Source: CAZGXI01 sp964529715 (lineage in GTDB: Bacteria > Chloroflexota > Anaerolineae > Aggregatilineales > Ch27). Taken from it: 64,000 nucleotides of DNA. Made by a program: the position numbers and the translations under genes. This document shows, piece after piece, positions 51,262-60,683 of the stretch (position 1 is its first letter; each line of letters opens with the position of its first letter). The stretch covers positions 100,985 to 164,984 of the forward strand of contig CAZGXI010000006.1 in assembly GCA_964529715.1 (NCBI GenBank). Direction: 5' to 3'. A model generated the notes under the pieces. That model did not search any database and was not told the origin of the DNA. It saw only the letters and a program-made list of their open reading frames with translations.

Positions 51262-51367
51262 GTCACAAGCTCCCAGCGTCTAAGCGACAAGCGTCAAAGC
51301 GAAATACGCTGGCGGTCTGCGGTTGTGGGCAGCTATCTGCCGACGGCTGATTGCTGCTTGCTAACCG
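51262..51367. repeat. Intercistronic dispersed repeat (AGCGTCTAAGCGACAAGCG type)
   Basis: AGCGTCTAAGCGACAAGCG followed by CTGCCGACGGCTGATTGCTG fills the gap between the two permease genes. Related sequence in inverse orientation lies near 20942-20972 and, in part, at 57010-57050. Confidence 0.4.
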
Positions 51368-52318
51368 CTAAAACAGCGTTTCCTCACCCCGGCGGCGGGT
51401 GTACCACACCTGCAAGACGGTGAGCACGAAGATCACCGCGAACAACACCCATGCCTGCGACGCCGCGTAACCCATATCGAACTCCTGGAAGGCGCGCAGG
51501 TAAATGCGGTATACGGCCACGTCGGTCGAATCCAGCGGCCCGCCGCGTGTGATCACGTACACGGGCGAGAACACCTGGAACGAGCCGATCACCCCCGTCA
51601 CCGCCAGGAAAAAGGTGGTGGGCCGCAACAACGGCAGGGTGATGCGCCAAAAATTCTGCCAGCGGTTAGCCCCGTCAATGGCCGCCGCCTCATATAACTC
51701 CTGTGGGATGGCCTGCAAGCCCGCCAGCCAGATCACCATCTGGAAGCCCGCACCTTTCCAGATGGTGATCAAGACCAGGCTGGGCAAGGCAGTGGCCGTG
51801 TCGCCCAGCCAGTTCACGCCGGGCAGCCCTAACTGGCTAAGCACATAGTTGACAATGCCTACGTTCGGGTCCAGCAGTGTGATCCAGATGACCGACACCG
51901 CCACCCACGATGAGATCACCGGCATAAAGAACAGCGTGCGGAAAATATACACGCCGCGCAATTTCTGGTTCATCACCAGCGCGATGATCAGGCTAATCGC
52001 CATCCCCAGCGGCACGGCCATGATCGTGTACTTGGCCGAGTTGCCCATCGCGTTCCAAAAGCGCCGGTCGCCCATCAGAAAGTCGTAGTTGTCCAGGCCG
52101 ATGAAGTTGGCGCTTTGCAGGTTTGGCCCATGCCAGTCGGTGAACGACAGGTAGAAGCTGAACACCAGCGGGATAAAGACAAACGCCAGCAGGTGTAAAA
52201 ACGACGGCAAAATAAACAGGTAGCCGACGCGCTCGTTGGAACGGCTCCAAAACCGCTGCCACAGGTTCAGCTTCTTCGGCGCGGCCCGCCGGACGCCGAT
52301 AGCGGCTTCTTGCTGCAT
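51368..52318 (-). CDS. Sugar ABC transporter permease (MalF-like, CUT1)
   Basis: 316 residues. After a basic N-terminus come ERVGYLFILPSFLHLLAFVF and five further helices; the EAA loop is LYEAAAIDGANRWQNFWRI. ATG at 52318 with AAGGAGG six bases upstream; a longer frame to 52405 would include the family-1 palindrome. Second gene of the operon after the binding protein. Confidence 0.93.
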   Translation of the reverse strand: MQQEAAIGVRRAAPKKLNLWQRFWSRSNERVGYLFILPSFLHLLAFVFIPLVFSFYLSFTDWHGPNLQSANFIGLDNYDFLMGDRRFWNAMGNSAKYTIMAVPLGMAISLIIALVMNQKLRGVYIFRTLFFMPVISSWVAVSVIWITLLDPNVGIVNYVLSQLGLPGVNWLGDTATALPSLVLITIWKGAGFQMVIWLAGLQAIPQELYEAAAIDGANRWQNFWRITLPLLRPTTFFLAVTGVIGSFQVFSPVYVITRGGPLDSTDVAVYRIYLRAFQEFDMGYAASQAWVLFAVIFVLTVLQVWYTRRRGEETLF

Positions 52319-52337
52319 AACCCCTCCTTGAGGCATT

Positions 52338-52365
52338 GTGGGGGCGCAGTATACTGCGCCCCCAC
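52338..52365. repeat. Family-1 28-nt palindrome
   Basis: GTGGGGGCGCAGTA / TACTGCGCCCCCAC, a perfect palindrome between the binding protein and the first permease, where differential expression is common. Confidence 0.82.
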
Positions 52366-52433
52366 GGGAAACCCCTTGCCCCCGGCAGCAGCAGACCGAG
52401 TCCACCGCTGCAAGCGGGGATAAGCCAGTGCGC

Positions 52434-53771
52434 TTAGCGGCTCAACTCGCGGTTGATTTCCTCCACCGCCGAGGCGACTTCGGTCTGCACGTCGCCGCCC
52501 GCCAGGATACGCTCCATCATCGAGTCGAGGATGCTCTCGATGGTCGGCCAGTTGGCGTAGAGCGAGCCGTAGGGACGGCGGCCATTGGCGGCCTCGTCAA
52601 AGAAGACCTGCTCGATCTCCGGGTATTCGGCAGACTCGACCGCAGCGGCAGCCGCTTCCATATTGGCCGAGATCTCCAGGCCGGTGATGACTTTGGTGCT
52701 CTGGTATTCCACATCCGTCAGCGTTTCGACGAACTGGCAGGCCGCCAGCAGGCGGTCCGGATCATTGGCGACGGCAGCGTTGATCATCCAGCCGGACTCG
52801 TAGATCACGGTCGCGTCTTCGACGTTGCTCGGCTGACCGACGACGGCCACGCGCTCCGGCGTGTAGTTCTGGCTGTTGCGCATCCCGACCAGTTCCCAGT
52901 GACCGCGATCAAACATGGCGACATGGCCCAACAGGAAGTGCTCGATGAAGCCCATCTCCTGCACCATCTGGTCCAGGGCCGAGGGCGTCGGAGCGACGCC
53001 GTATTCCAGCGCCAGGTCACGCAGGAAGGTAATGGCCTCGATGCTCTCCGGCGAGTCCAGGTAGCCGCTGGCAGTGGTGCCGTCCGGCGAGATCACATCC
53101 GAGCCATTCTCCCAGGTGCGGTAAATCCACTCGAAGGTCCACTTGCGCACGCGGAAGCCATACTGCACGACGTTCTCGGCGTCGAAATTCGGGTCCAGGC
53201 GGTTGCGGCCCTGGTCGTCCAGCGTCAGCCGCTGGGCGATGTCTAGCAGGTCATCCCACGTCCAGTCCGAAGTCGGCGGCTCAACGCCCGCGCGCTCGAA
53301 CGCCTCCGGGTTATAGTAGATCACCATTGGGGTGAAGCCGTCCGGCAGGCCCCACAGCGAGCCGTCTTCGCGCTGGTGGATCGCCAGCACCGCCGGGAAG
53401 AAGCGGTCCAGATTCAGTTCCGGCACCAGCGGCAGGCATTCCCGCAGGTCCAGCAGATAGCCGGTATCGACCACGCGGGCCAGCGTGGAGGCGTCCTGAT
53501 ACCACACGTCCGGGGCGGTCCCGGCGGCCAGGTCCACCAAAAGCTGCGTGTCGAATTCGGGCGGCGCTTCGAGCGACTCGATGGTGACGTTCGGGTGCTC
53601 AGCCATGAAGTTCGCCAGCACTTCTTCCTTCGCCAGGTCCAAGGGCGTGCCCTGCTCTTCCGGCGTGACTTCAAAGCCGATCACGCGCAGCGTGACGGGG
53701 TTGCCCTGCGCGTTCACCAGCACAGGAAACACCAGGACGACCAGCAGAATCAACGGAATCCACTTCTTCAT
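52434..53771 (-). CDS. Sugar ABC transporter substrate-binding protein (family 1)
   Basis: 445 residues. Signal peptide (MKKWIPLILLVVLVFPVLVNAQ), then an SBP_bac_1 fold: PEFDTQLLVDLAAGTAPDVW, VYYN-like VIYYNPEAFERAGV, and WTWDDLLDIAQRL. GGGAGGACAAG precedes the ATG at 53771. With the GH4 alpha-galactosidase divergent next door, an alpha-galactoside such as melibiose or raffinose is a reasonable substrate (inference). Confidence 0.92.
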   Translation of the reverse strand: MKKWIPLILLVVLVFPVLVNAQGNPVTLRVIGFEVTPEEQGTPLDLAKEEVLANFMAEHPNVTIESLEAPPEFDTQLLVDLAAGTAPDVWYQDASTLARVVDTGYLLDLRECLPLVPELNLDRFFPAVLAIHQREDGSLWGLPDGFTPMVIYYNPEAFERAGVEPPTSDWTWDDLLDIAQRLTLDDQGRNRLDPNFDAENVVQYGFRVRKWTFEWIYRTWENGSDVISPDGTTASGYLDSPESIEAITFLRDLALEYGVAPTPSALDQMVQEMGFIEHFLLGHVAMFDRGHWELVGMRNSQNYTPERVAVVGQPSNVEDATVIYESGWMINAAVANDPDRLLAACQFVETLTDVEYQSTKVITGLEISANMEAAAAAVESAEYPEIEQVFFDEAANGRRPYGSLYANWPTIESILDSMMERILAGGDVQTEVASAVEEINRELSR

Positions 53772-54153
53772 CTTGTCCTCCCTTAGAAAGCAGGTTTGTT
53801 CTGGGGCAGACCGGACGGATAGGCAGCAGCGGTGTGCAGCGATAGCATATAGTCTATACATTCTGCGCCTGAATGTCTAGTCAACCCGGCGGCGAAAAGA
53901 GGGCGGCTTGGGCAAACTGCCTATACACAACGCCGCTACACCCTTCATTGTATGCGAAAAACGCCCAAAACTGCAAGCATCTTCTCCCTGTCCGCAAGGC
54001 AAAAGCATAGACCGCCGCTGAGCAAACCGCACTCGACAAGGGAATCGGGGGGTATCTGGGCGCGTGGAACGCTCCGACGGCGAACCACACGGCGCTGCTC
54101 AGCGGCGCGCGGTAAAATCAGGATAGCGATCTTCTTTCACATCTTCCAAGAAG
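53772..54153. other. Divergent intergenic region
   Basis: Holds the promoters of the MalEFG-like operon (minus) and the GH4 gene (plus). A TTGACT hexamer is readable on the minus strand at 53879-53884 but has no good -10 at standard spacing. No gene seen. Confidence 0.35.
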
Positions 54154-54239
54154 TACACGGATGACACGGACGAGCACGGATTTTCGCGCATTCCTTCCAG
54201 TTTCATTTCCGTGTTCATCCGTGTTATCTGTGTCATCCG
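54154..54239. repeat. ACACGGATGACACGGA-type inverted repeat element
   Basis: The left part (ACACGGATGACACGGA, GCACGGATTTTCGCG) is roughly complementary to the right part (CGTGTTCATCCGTGTTATC, TGTGTCATCCGCGT). Related to the 17639 element in its ends and AT-rich centre; ends about 50 bases before the GH4 start. Confidence 0.65.
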
Positions 54240-54287
54240 CGTCCTATTGGAACCACCGGCTCAAGACCTCACCCCGAAGGAGCATCT

Positions 54288-55703
54288 ATGTCCACCGACT
54301 CTGTTACCCCCCGCATCGCCATCGTCGGCGCGGGCGGCTACGTCTTCCCGATCCGCCTGGCCGTTGACATCCTCTCGTTCCCCGAACTGCAAGGCTGCAC
54401 CTTCGCCCTGCACGACATCCACGCCGAGCGCCTTCAGCGCACGGGGAAGCGCATCGCGCGCGTGGTGGAGCGCAACGGCCTGCCCGCTAAAGTGGAGATG
54501 ACCACCGACCGCCGTGAGGCCCTGCGCGGCGCACAGTATGTCATCATCGCCTTCCAGGTGGGCGGCGTGGAAGCCTACGCCCACGACGTGAACATCCCGC
54601 GCCAATACGGCCTCGACCAGTGCGTGGGCGACACGCTGGGGCCGGGCGGCGTCTTTCGCGGCCTGCGCACCATCGCCGTGCTGCGGGACCTCTGCCGCGA
54701 TATGCAGGACGTGGCTCCCGATGCGCTGATCATCCAGTACGCTAACCCCATGTCGATCAACTGCTGGGCCACCAACCTGCTCGGCGTCAAGACGGTGGGC
54801 CTGTGCCACAGCGTGCAGGGCACGTCGCGCATGTTGATCGAGCGGGCGGGCTATCCTTACGACGAAGTATCGTTCAAGTGCGGCGGCATCAACCACCAGG
54901 CGTGGTTCACCGCCTTCACCCACCGGGGGCGCGACATCTACCCGGACATCCGCCGCACGATGCTCGAACAGAACCCCTCCCCGGTGCGGGTCGAACTCAA
55001 GAACGGCCAGCCGGTCGTGTCGCTGCGGCCCGGCGAGCAGGTGCCGGAGGACCAGATTTACTACCGCGAGGCCGTGCGCACCGAGATCATGCGCACCTTC
55101 GGCTACTTCCACACCGAGTCCAGCCATCACGGCTCGGAGTACACGCCCTGGTTCCGCAAGAACGCCGCAACGGTGGATGCCTACATCCCGCAGCGGTGGG
55201 ACTACTACGCCATCTCGTGCTCCTACCAGAACGTCGAGCAGCAAGAACAGCTCGATGCCCTGATCAACGGGCCGCTGGAATGCTCTGAGGAGTACGGCGC
55301 GCAGATCGTCTACGCGATGGAGACGAACCACAGGCGCGTCGTGCACGGCAACGTGCCCAACTACGGCCCGCCAGGCAGCACGCCCGCGCAGTCGAGCGCG
55401 CACAACATTCCCAACCTGCCGCGCGAATGCTGTGTGGAGGTGGCCTGCCTGGTGGACGCGAACGGCGTCCAGCCGACAGTGCACGGGCCGCTGCCGCCGC
55501 AGTGCGCCGCCATCAACCGCGCCATGATCGGCGTGCAGGAGCTGGCCGTCTACGCCGGGCTGACCGGCGACCGGGACGCAGTGCATCACGCCGTCGCGCT
55601 CGACCCGCTGACCGGCGCGCTGCTGACCCTGCCGCAGATTCACAGCATGGTCGAGGCGTTGTTCGCGGCAGAAGCGCCCTGGCTGCCGCAGTTCGCCCGG
55701 TAG
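54288..55703 (+). CDS. GH4 alpha-galactosidase (NAD+/Mn-dependent)
   Basis: 471 residues. Family 4 glycosidases use NAD+ and a divalent metal in a redox-elimination mechanism. NAD-binding start IAIVGAGGY; substrate loop YANPMSINCW; the metal-binding Cys lies in GLCHSVQGT and the His in GGINHQAWF. The CHSV motif is the one associated with alpha-galactosidases in this family. GAAGGAGCATCT precedes the ATG. Cytoplasmic; likely hydrolyses sugars imported by the adjacent transporter. Confidence 0.9.
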   Translation: MSTDSVTPRIAIVGAGGYVFPIRLAVDILSFPELQGCTFALHDIHAERLQRTGKRIARVVERNGLPAKVEMTTDRREALRGAQYVIIAFQVGGVEAYAHDVNIPRQYGLDQCVGDTLGPGGVFRGLRTIAVLRDLCRDMQDVAPDALIIQYANPMSINCWATNLLGVKTVGLCHSVQGTSRMLIERAGYPYDEVSFKCGGINHQAWFTAFTHRGRDIYPDIRRTMLEQNPSPVRVELKNGQPVVSLRPGEQVPEDQIYYREAVRTEIMRTFGYFHTESSHHGSEYTPWFRKNAATVDAYIPQRWDYYAISCSYQNVEQQEQLDALINGPLECSEEYGAQIVYAMETNHRRVVHGNVPNYGPPGSTPAQSSAHNIPNLPRECCVEVACLVDANGVQPTVHGPLPPQCAAINRAMIGVQELAVYAGLTGDRDAVHHAVALDPLTGALLTLPQIHSMVEALFAAEAPWLPQFAR

Positions 55704-55905
55704 CATCTACAGATCGCAAGCGAAGTCTTCGCACGACACCTTCCTATGACAACCGTTGTGCGGGCGCGGGGAGGCGGCAGCCCTGCGCCCTTTTTGCCGC
55801 CGAATTTCCCTGGCAGACGCGCCGAAACGCCCTATACTGGACAGACAGAAACCCCGGCAGGCATGAGCCTGCTGCCTGTCCCTTCAGCTAAGGAGAGTTC
55901 ACGCT

Positions 55906-57009
55906 GTGACACCCAGGTTCAACGTCGGCATCGTCGGCTGCGGGAACATCGCGCCCGCTTACGTCAAATGGTGCCGCACCTTTCCGATTCTGGATGTGGT
56001 CGCCTGCGCCGACATCGAGCCGCAACGGGCGCAGGCGTTGGCCCAGGCGCACGACATCCCGACGGCCTGCGCCGTCGAGGACCTGCTGGCCGATCCGTCC
56101 GTCCACCTCGTCCTGAACCTCACCGTCCCGGCGGCGCACGCGCCCGTCACCCTGGCTGCCATCCGCGCCGGGAAGCACGTCCATACCGAAAAGCCGCTGG
56201 CCGTCACCCGCGAGGACGGGCAGGCCATCCTAAAGGCAGCGCAAGACGCAGGCGTGCGCGTGGGCAGCGCGCCGGATACCTTTTTGGGCGGCGGGCTGCA
56301 AACCTGTCGCAAGCTGATCGACGACGGCTGGATCGGGCAGCCGGTGGCGGCGACGGCCTTCATGCTGAGTCACGGGCCAGAAAGCTGGCACCCCAACCCG
56401 TTCTTCTTCTACCAGCCGGGGGCCGGGCCGCTGTTCGACATGGGGCCGTACTACCTGACGGCGCTGGTGCACCTGCTCGGCCCGGTCAGGCGCGTAACGG
56501 CCTCGGCGCGGGCCTCCTTCCCGGAGCGCATCGCCACCTGCAAGGAGCACTACGGCGAGCACATCCCGGTGAACACCCCCACGCACGTCGCGGGCGTGCT
56601 CGACTTTGCCAGCGGCGCAATCGGTACGCTGGTCATGAGCTTCGACGTGTGGGCGCACACCCTGCCGCGCATCGAGATTTACGGTTCTGAAGGCGCACTG
56701 GCCGTGCCCGATCCGAACACCTTCGGCGGGCCGGTGCTGGTCCGGCGCGCGGGTGACAGGGAATGGCGCGAAGTGCCGCTGACGCACAACCCCGATACCG
56801 GGCGCGGCATCGGCCCGGCGGACCTGGCTTACGCCGTGCGCAGCGGTCGCCCCCACCGCGCCAGCGGCGAACTGGCCTATCACGTGCTGGACCTGATGCA
56901 CAGCCTCCTCGACGCCTCGGCCAGCGGGCAGCACGTCGCGGTGCAGAGCACGTGCGCGCAGCCCGCCCCGCTGCCGATGGGCCTGCTGCCCGGTGCGCTG
57001 GACGAGTAG
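55906..57009 (+). CDS. Gfo/Idh/MocA-family oxidoreductase
   Basis: 367 residues, GTG start with AAGGAG upstream. N-terminal Rossmann fold (VGIVGCGNIAPAYV), the conserved EKPLAVT (Lys for catalysis) at about residue 89, and a C-terminal alpha/beta domain with GPLFDMGPYYLTALVHLLGP. Acts on a sugar or cyclitol with NAD(P). Probably linked with the GH4 gene 200 bases upstream, though that gap (55704-55905) may contain its own promoter. Confidence 0.92.
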   Translation: MTPRFNVGIVGCGNIAPAYVKWCRTFPILDVVACADIEPQRAQALAQAHDIPTACAVEDLLADPSVHLVLNLTVPAAHAPVTLAAIRAGKHVHTEKPLAVTREDGQAILKAAQDAGVRVGSAPDTFLGGGLQTCRKLIDDGWIGQPVAATAFMLSHGPESWHPNPFFFYQPGAGPLFDMGPYYLTALVHLLGPVRRVTASARASFPERIATCKEHYGEHIPVNTPTHVAGVLDFASGAIGTLVMSFDVWAHTLPRIEIYGSEGALAVPDPNTFGGPVLVRRAGDREWREVPLTHNPDTGRGIGPADLAYAVRSGRPHRASGELAYHVLDLMHSLLDASASGQHVAVQSTCAQPAPLPMGLLPGALDE

Positions 57010-57075
57010 CGAACAGCCGTCAGCGGTCAGCAATCAGCAGACCCGATGGGCAGGTTTTCGGCGCCGGGGACTCAG

Positions 57076-57103
57076 GTAGGGGCGACTGGCCGGTCGCCCC
57101 TAC
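57076..57103. repeat. Family-1 28-nt palindrome
   Basis: GTAGGGGCGACTGG / CCGGTCGCCCCTAC, a perfect palindrome in the convergent gap between the oxidoreductase and the GT-C gene. Confidence 0.82.
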
Positions 57104-57158
57104 GGACATCCCCTGCCGCAGCCTGCATTGTACATGAGGTCAGCAGTCATCGGCAGGA

Positions 57159-59519
57159 TCAATCCCCGCTTTCCAGCGTCACCTCGCCCAGGACGAGCAG
57201 GCCGTCCGGCGTGGGCTGGCCAGACGGATCGCGCGCGGGCAACAGGTTACCTGCCGTGTCGAACACGCCCAGCGAGACGATATAGCGTCCGGTCGGCGCG
57301 TCCGGCGGGAAGAGCATATTGCTCTCGTCGAAGTAGATGATTTCGCCGGGCAGATAGGTGTACAGCGGCTCGATGGGGCGAATCCGCCCCTCGCTGCGAT
57401 AGGTCGCGCCGGTCTCGACGTGGGTATATTGGAAAAAGCGGCGGTCGGCCCGCTGCGGGGCCAGGGCCAACCAGTTGATCGAAGGCAGGTAGGTTTCCCC
57501 GAACCGGGCCGTCGGGGACGCGGCGTAGCGGGTGATCTGGTATTCGCCGCCGAATGTCCCCAAGTTGGCCGGGCACGAACGTGCGCTGGCCGCGAACGCC
57601 TCCACCGCGCCCAGGGAGACCACATCGGGCAGGTCGAGGGACGGATCGGGCGTCCCGTCCGGCGCGGCCCCGACCCAGCGTAGGCGCAGGTTCAGCGGGC
57701 CGGTTGGCCCGGCGCAGTTCGGCAGCGCCTTGTGGATCACCACCACCTGCCCCGGCTCCCAGCGCGGCGTGGGATACAGCCCGCGCGCCGGGAGAAAGCG
57801 GCAGGCGTTCACCGTCTGGCCGTCCACCCCGACCATCTCCACCTGCGCGGCGTAGTTCACGTCCACCGGCTCCGGCGCAGCGGCGTACAGCGTCAGGTCG
57901 GCATAACCCTCGTCGGGCCGCTCCTGCACGGTATAGCCCAACACCTGCGGCACGCCCGCCGTCTCCGCTTCGACGCGCTGCACGCCCTCGATCTGGGCGA
58001 ACGCTTCCGGCGAAATGGCAACCTGGCGCATTGCCTGCGCCGCCGGATCGACGATCAGCCCCAGCACGATCACCAGCAGCCACGCAGCGGCCAGCCCGAC
58101 ACCGAGCGGATTCAGGGGCGTCAATGCGGCAAGCGAAGATAGGGACAACCCGGCGCTCCGACCCTTTCCCGGTGCACCTGTTGGCGTATCCTGGCGGTTG
58201 AGTCGCGCGCCTGCTGGCAGCAGCGCCGCGAACCCGGCCCCGATCCACAACGCCGCCGCCGGGAGGCCAGGCGCGTAGTAGCGCAGCGGCGCGTAGATCA
58301 GGATATTGCTGAGGTACACGCCCGATAGCAGCAGCAGGTTGCGGAAGACCACCACCACGATCACGACCAGCATCAGGCCACCCATCAGCGCAAAGGCCCG
58401 CAGGTCCGCCCCATTCCGGCGAACGCCCGCGCGGACCAGCCCCCACAGCCCCGCCGCCAGTCCCAAGCCGGCGGCCAAGGCATACAGCCGCACGAAGGCA
58501 GCGCGGGGATTCAACTGGTTCAGCGGCCCCAGGTACGATCCCAGCGTGTCGTTCAGAATATCGCCCAGCACCTGCCAGGAGAGCTTTAAGTCTTGCAGGG
58601 CGCGCGCGGCCCATTCCCTCAGCCAGTCATAGCGCCCCCACACACTGCCGTACTGCGCCAGGTTCAGCAGGCCGATCCCCAGGACGATCAGCAGCAGGAC
58701 GCCCATCCCGGCCAGCGCGATGAGCAGCCGACGCCGTCCCATGCCGTGCAGGGCCGCCCTGCCGATGACGATCAGCACCATCAGCAGGTCGAAGCCCAGC
58801 ACGGCCCAACCAGTGATCTTGGTAAGCACGGCCAGCAGGCCGCCCGCCAGCAGCAGCACGGTCCAGAGGGCTACCGACCGCCCAGCCTGGCGATCTTCTC
58901 TGGCCCCCTTGTCGGTAAGCGCCATCAGCAGCCTGGCCGCACAGTAGAGGTTCAGCGCGCCAGTCAGCAGCAGCAGGGTATCGTTGTTGATCACGACCTC
59001 GAACATGGTCGGCTCAAAGGCCAGCAGCGCCGCCCCGACCAGGGCAATCGCAGGCCGACGCGGGAACAAAACCCGCCCGGCGGCGTAGGTCAGGGCTGCC
59101 GCCGCCAGCGCAAACGCCAGTCCCAATATCCGCAGCCCGTAGGCGGCAGTTACCGTGCCCGACAGCGGCAGGTTATAGGCGCGCGTCGTGATGGTACGGG
59201 TCAGGGATGGCTCGGCGTCGCCGACGCACAACAGCGGCGGATGGTTGCCCGGCGGCACCGGCTCGCCGTCGTCCAGCAAAGCCACCAGCGGATACGCCAA
59301 CCAAAAGTATAGCGGTGGCTGGGTGGCCTGGCGCAGATCGGGGTCTTCTTCCGGCGGATAATCCTCGCGCGTCGGCAGGCGGCCATGCACCTTCCAGAAG
59401 CGCAGCACGTTGTAATAATCCTGCTCGTGCGTCTGCCACAGTGGAAGCTGGGCCACACCGATCAGCCCCAGCACCAGCCGCACGGCCAGGATTGCCAACA
59501 ATGCTCTCCGCGCCGTCAT
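57159..59519 (-). CDS. GT-C family glycosyltransferase-like membrane protein
   Basis: 786 residues. About ten membrane helices in the N-terminal 490 residues, with the acidic first loop THEQDYYNVLRFW and a second loop with QATQPPLYFWLAYP, the usual layout of polyprenol-sugar-dependent (PMT/ArnT-like) transferases. After a last helix (AAAWLLVIVLGLIV) there is a 280-residue soluble extracellular domain of beta-rich character (GYTVQERPDEGYADLTLYAA in part). No donor or acceptor can be named. The preceding gene on the same strand is the DegT aminotransferase. Confidence 0.75.
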   Translation of the reverse strand: MTARRALLAILAVRLVLGLIGVAQLPLWQTHEQDYYNVLRFWKVHGRLPTREDYPPEEDPDLRQATQPPLYFWLAYPLVALLDDGEPVPPGNHPPLLCVGDAEPSLTRTITTRAYNLPLSGTVTAAYGLRILGLAFALAAAALTYAAGRVLFPRRPAIALVGAALLAFEPTMFEVVINNDTLLLLTGALNLYCAARLLMALTDKGAREDRQAGRSVALWTVLLLAGGLLAVLTKITGWAVLGFDLLMVLIVIGRAALHGMGRRRLLIALAGMGVLLLIVLGIGLLNLAQYGSVWGRYDWLREWAARALQDLKLSWQVLGDILNDTLGSYLGPLNQLNPRAAFVRLYALAAGLGLAAGLWGLVRAGVRRNGADLRAFALMGGLMLVVIVVVVFRNLLLLSGVYLSNILIYAPLRYYAPGLPAAALWIGAGFAALLPAGARLNRQDTPTGAPGKGRSAGLSLSSLAALTPLNPLGVGLAAAWLLVIVLGLIVDPAAQAMRQVAISPEAFAQIEGVQRVEAETAGVPQVLGYTVQERPDEGYADLTLYAAAPEPVDVNYAAQVEMVGVDGQTVNACRFLPARGLYPTPRWEPGQVVVIHKALPNCAGPTGPLNLRLRWVGAAPDGTPDPSLDLPDVVSLGAVEAFAASARSCPANLGTFGGEYQITRYAASPTARFGETYLPSINWLALAPQRADRRFFQYTHVETGATYRSEGRIRPIEPLYTYLPGEIIYFDESNMLFPPDAPTGRYIVSLGVFDTAGNLLPARDPSGQPTPDGLLVLGEVTLESGD

Positions 59520-59555
59520 CGAGAATCCTCTTCTTCTGCGTCCAATGTTGCCGGC

Positions 59556-60683
59556 TCACGCGGGCCGCGCGTGGGCCTGCGCATAGGCCCGGCTGATGCT
59601 GTCGGCGATCTGGCGGATCGTCTCTTCCGGCAGGGTATGGCTGGAAGGCAGATACAGCCCGGTCTGCCACAGGCGATCCGCCACCGGACACGGCGCGGCG
59701 CGGAAGCCAGGGATTTTCTGAAGCACAGGCTGCTGGTTCATCGGACAGAAGAAGGTGCGTGTGTCGATGCCGTCTTGCTTGAGCCAGGCCATCAGGTCAT
59801 CGCGGCTCAGGCCGAATTCCGGCTGCACCGTCAGCGCATACATCCAGTAGACGTTGCGCGCCCAGTCCAGTTCGACCGGAAGCTGCAAGCCGGGGATGTC
59901 GGAAAGATAGCGGTTGTAGGTGTGGGCCACACGCCGCTTCTGCTCGATGATGCGCTCGATCTTGCGCGTCTGGGCCAGGCCCATGGCCGCCTGCATCCCG
60001 GTAAGGCGGAAGTTGTAGGCAGCCACCTCGTGCCAGAAGCGCGGCTGTGTGAAGCCCAGGTTGCGCAGCAGACGCAGCTTTTCGGCCAGCGTTGCGTCGT
60101 TGGTCGTGACCATGCCGCCTTCGCCGGTGACGATGATCTTGTTGGCGTAGAAGCTAAAGCAGGCCATCTCCCCGAAGCTGCCCGTCATGCGGCCCCGCAC
60201 GGTTGCGCCGTGCGACTCGGCGCAGTCCTCGATGATCATCAGGTGGTGGCGCGCGGCGATCTCACACAGGCGGTCCATGTCTATCGGGTGGCCGTAAAGA
60301 TGCACCGGCATGATGGCCTTCGTGCGCGGCGTGATCAGGCCCTCGATCAGGTCCAGGTCCAGGTTCCACGTCAGCGGTTCGGAATCGACCGGCACGGGCA
60401 CAGCGCCGTTGTGCGAGATGGCGACGGCGCTGGCGATGTTTGTGCTGGCGCTGACCAGCACCTCGTCGCCTGGACCGATTCCGGCAGCAGCGACGGCGAT
60501 CAGCAGGGCCGACGAGCCGCTGTTGACTGCCACGCCGTACTTGCAGCCGACGTAGGCGGCGAATTCCTGCTCAAACTGCGGGATCGATTCCCCGAACGAG
60601 CCGGAGATTTCGCCACGTTTGAGCGCCGCCACGACCGCGTCGATCTCTTCTGGCCCGATTTCAGGTTCAAAAACGGGAATCAT
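59556..60683 (-). CDS. DegT/DnrJ/EryC1/StrS-family PLP aminotransferase
   Basis: 375 residues. Nucleotide-sugar aminotransferase fold: GVAVNSGSSALLIAV (PLP phosphate), IIEDCAESHGA, and the Schiff-base Lys in CFSFYANKIIVTGEGGM, followed by the conserved arginine region. ATG at 60683 is within an ATGA overlap with the cupin stop. Likely makes an aminosugar for a surface glycan, together with the GT-C protein next door. Confidence 0.93.
   Translation of the reverse strand: MIPVFEPEIGPEEIDAVVAALKRGEISGSFGESIPQFEQEFAAYVGCKYGVAVNSGSSALLIAVAAAGIGPGDEVLVSASTNIASAVAISHNGAVPVPVDSEPLTWNLDLDLIEGLITPRTKAIMPVHLYGHPIDMDRLCEIAARHHLMIIEDCAESHGATVRGRMTGSFGEMACFSFYANKIIVTGEGGMVTTNDATLAEKLRLLRNLGFTQPRFWHEVAAYNFRLTGMQAAMGLAQTRKIERIIEQKRRVAHTYNRYLSDIPGLQLPVELDWARNVYWMYALTVQPEFGLSRDDLMAWLKQDGIDTRTFFCPMNQQPVLQKIPGFRAAPCPVADRLWQTGLYLPSSHTLPEETIRQIADSISRAYAQAHARPA

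Noticed and set aside
53850..53884. Promoter of the MalEFG-like operon at TTGACT
   Set aside because: No acceptable -10 hexamer at 16-18 bases; reported only as an unassigned region.
13871..57103. Could the repeated palindromes be a CRISPR array?
   Set aside because: Copies are kilobases apart, unequal in sequence, and lack regular spacers or cas genes.
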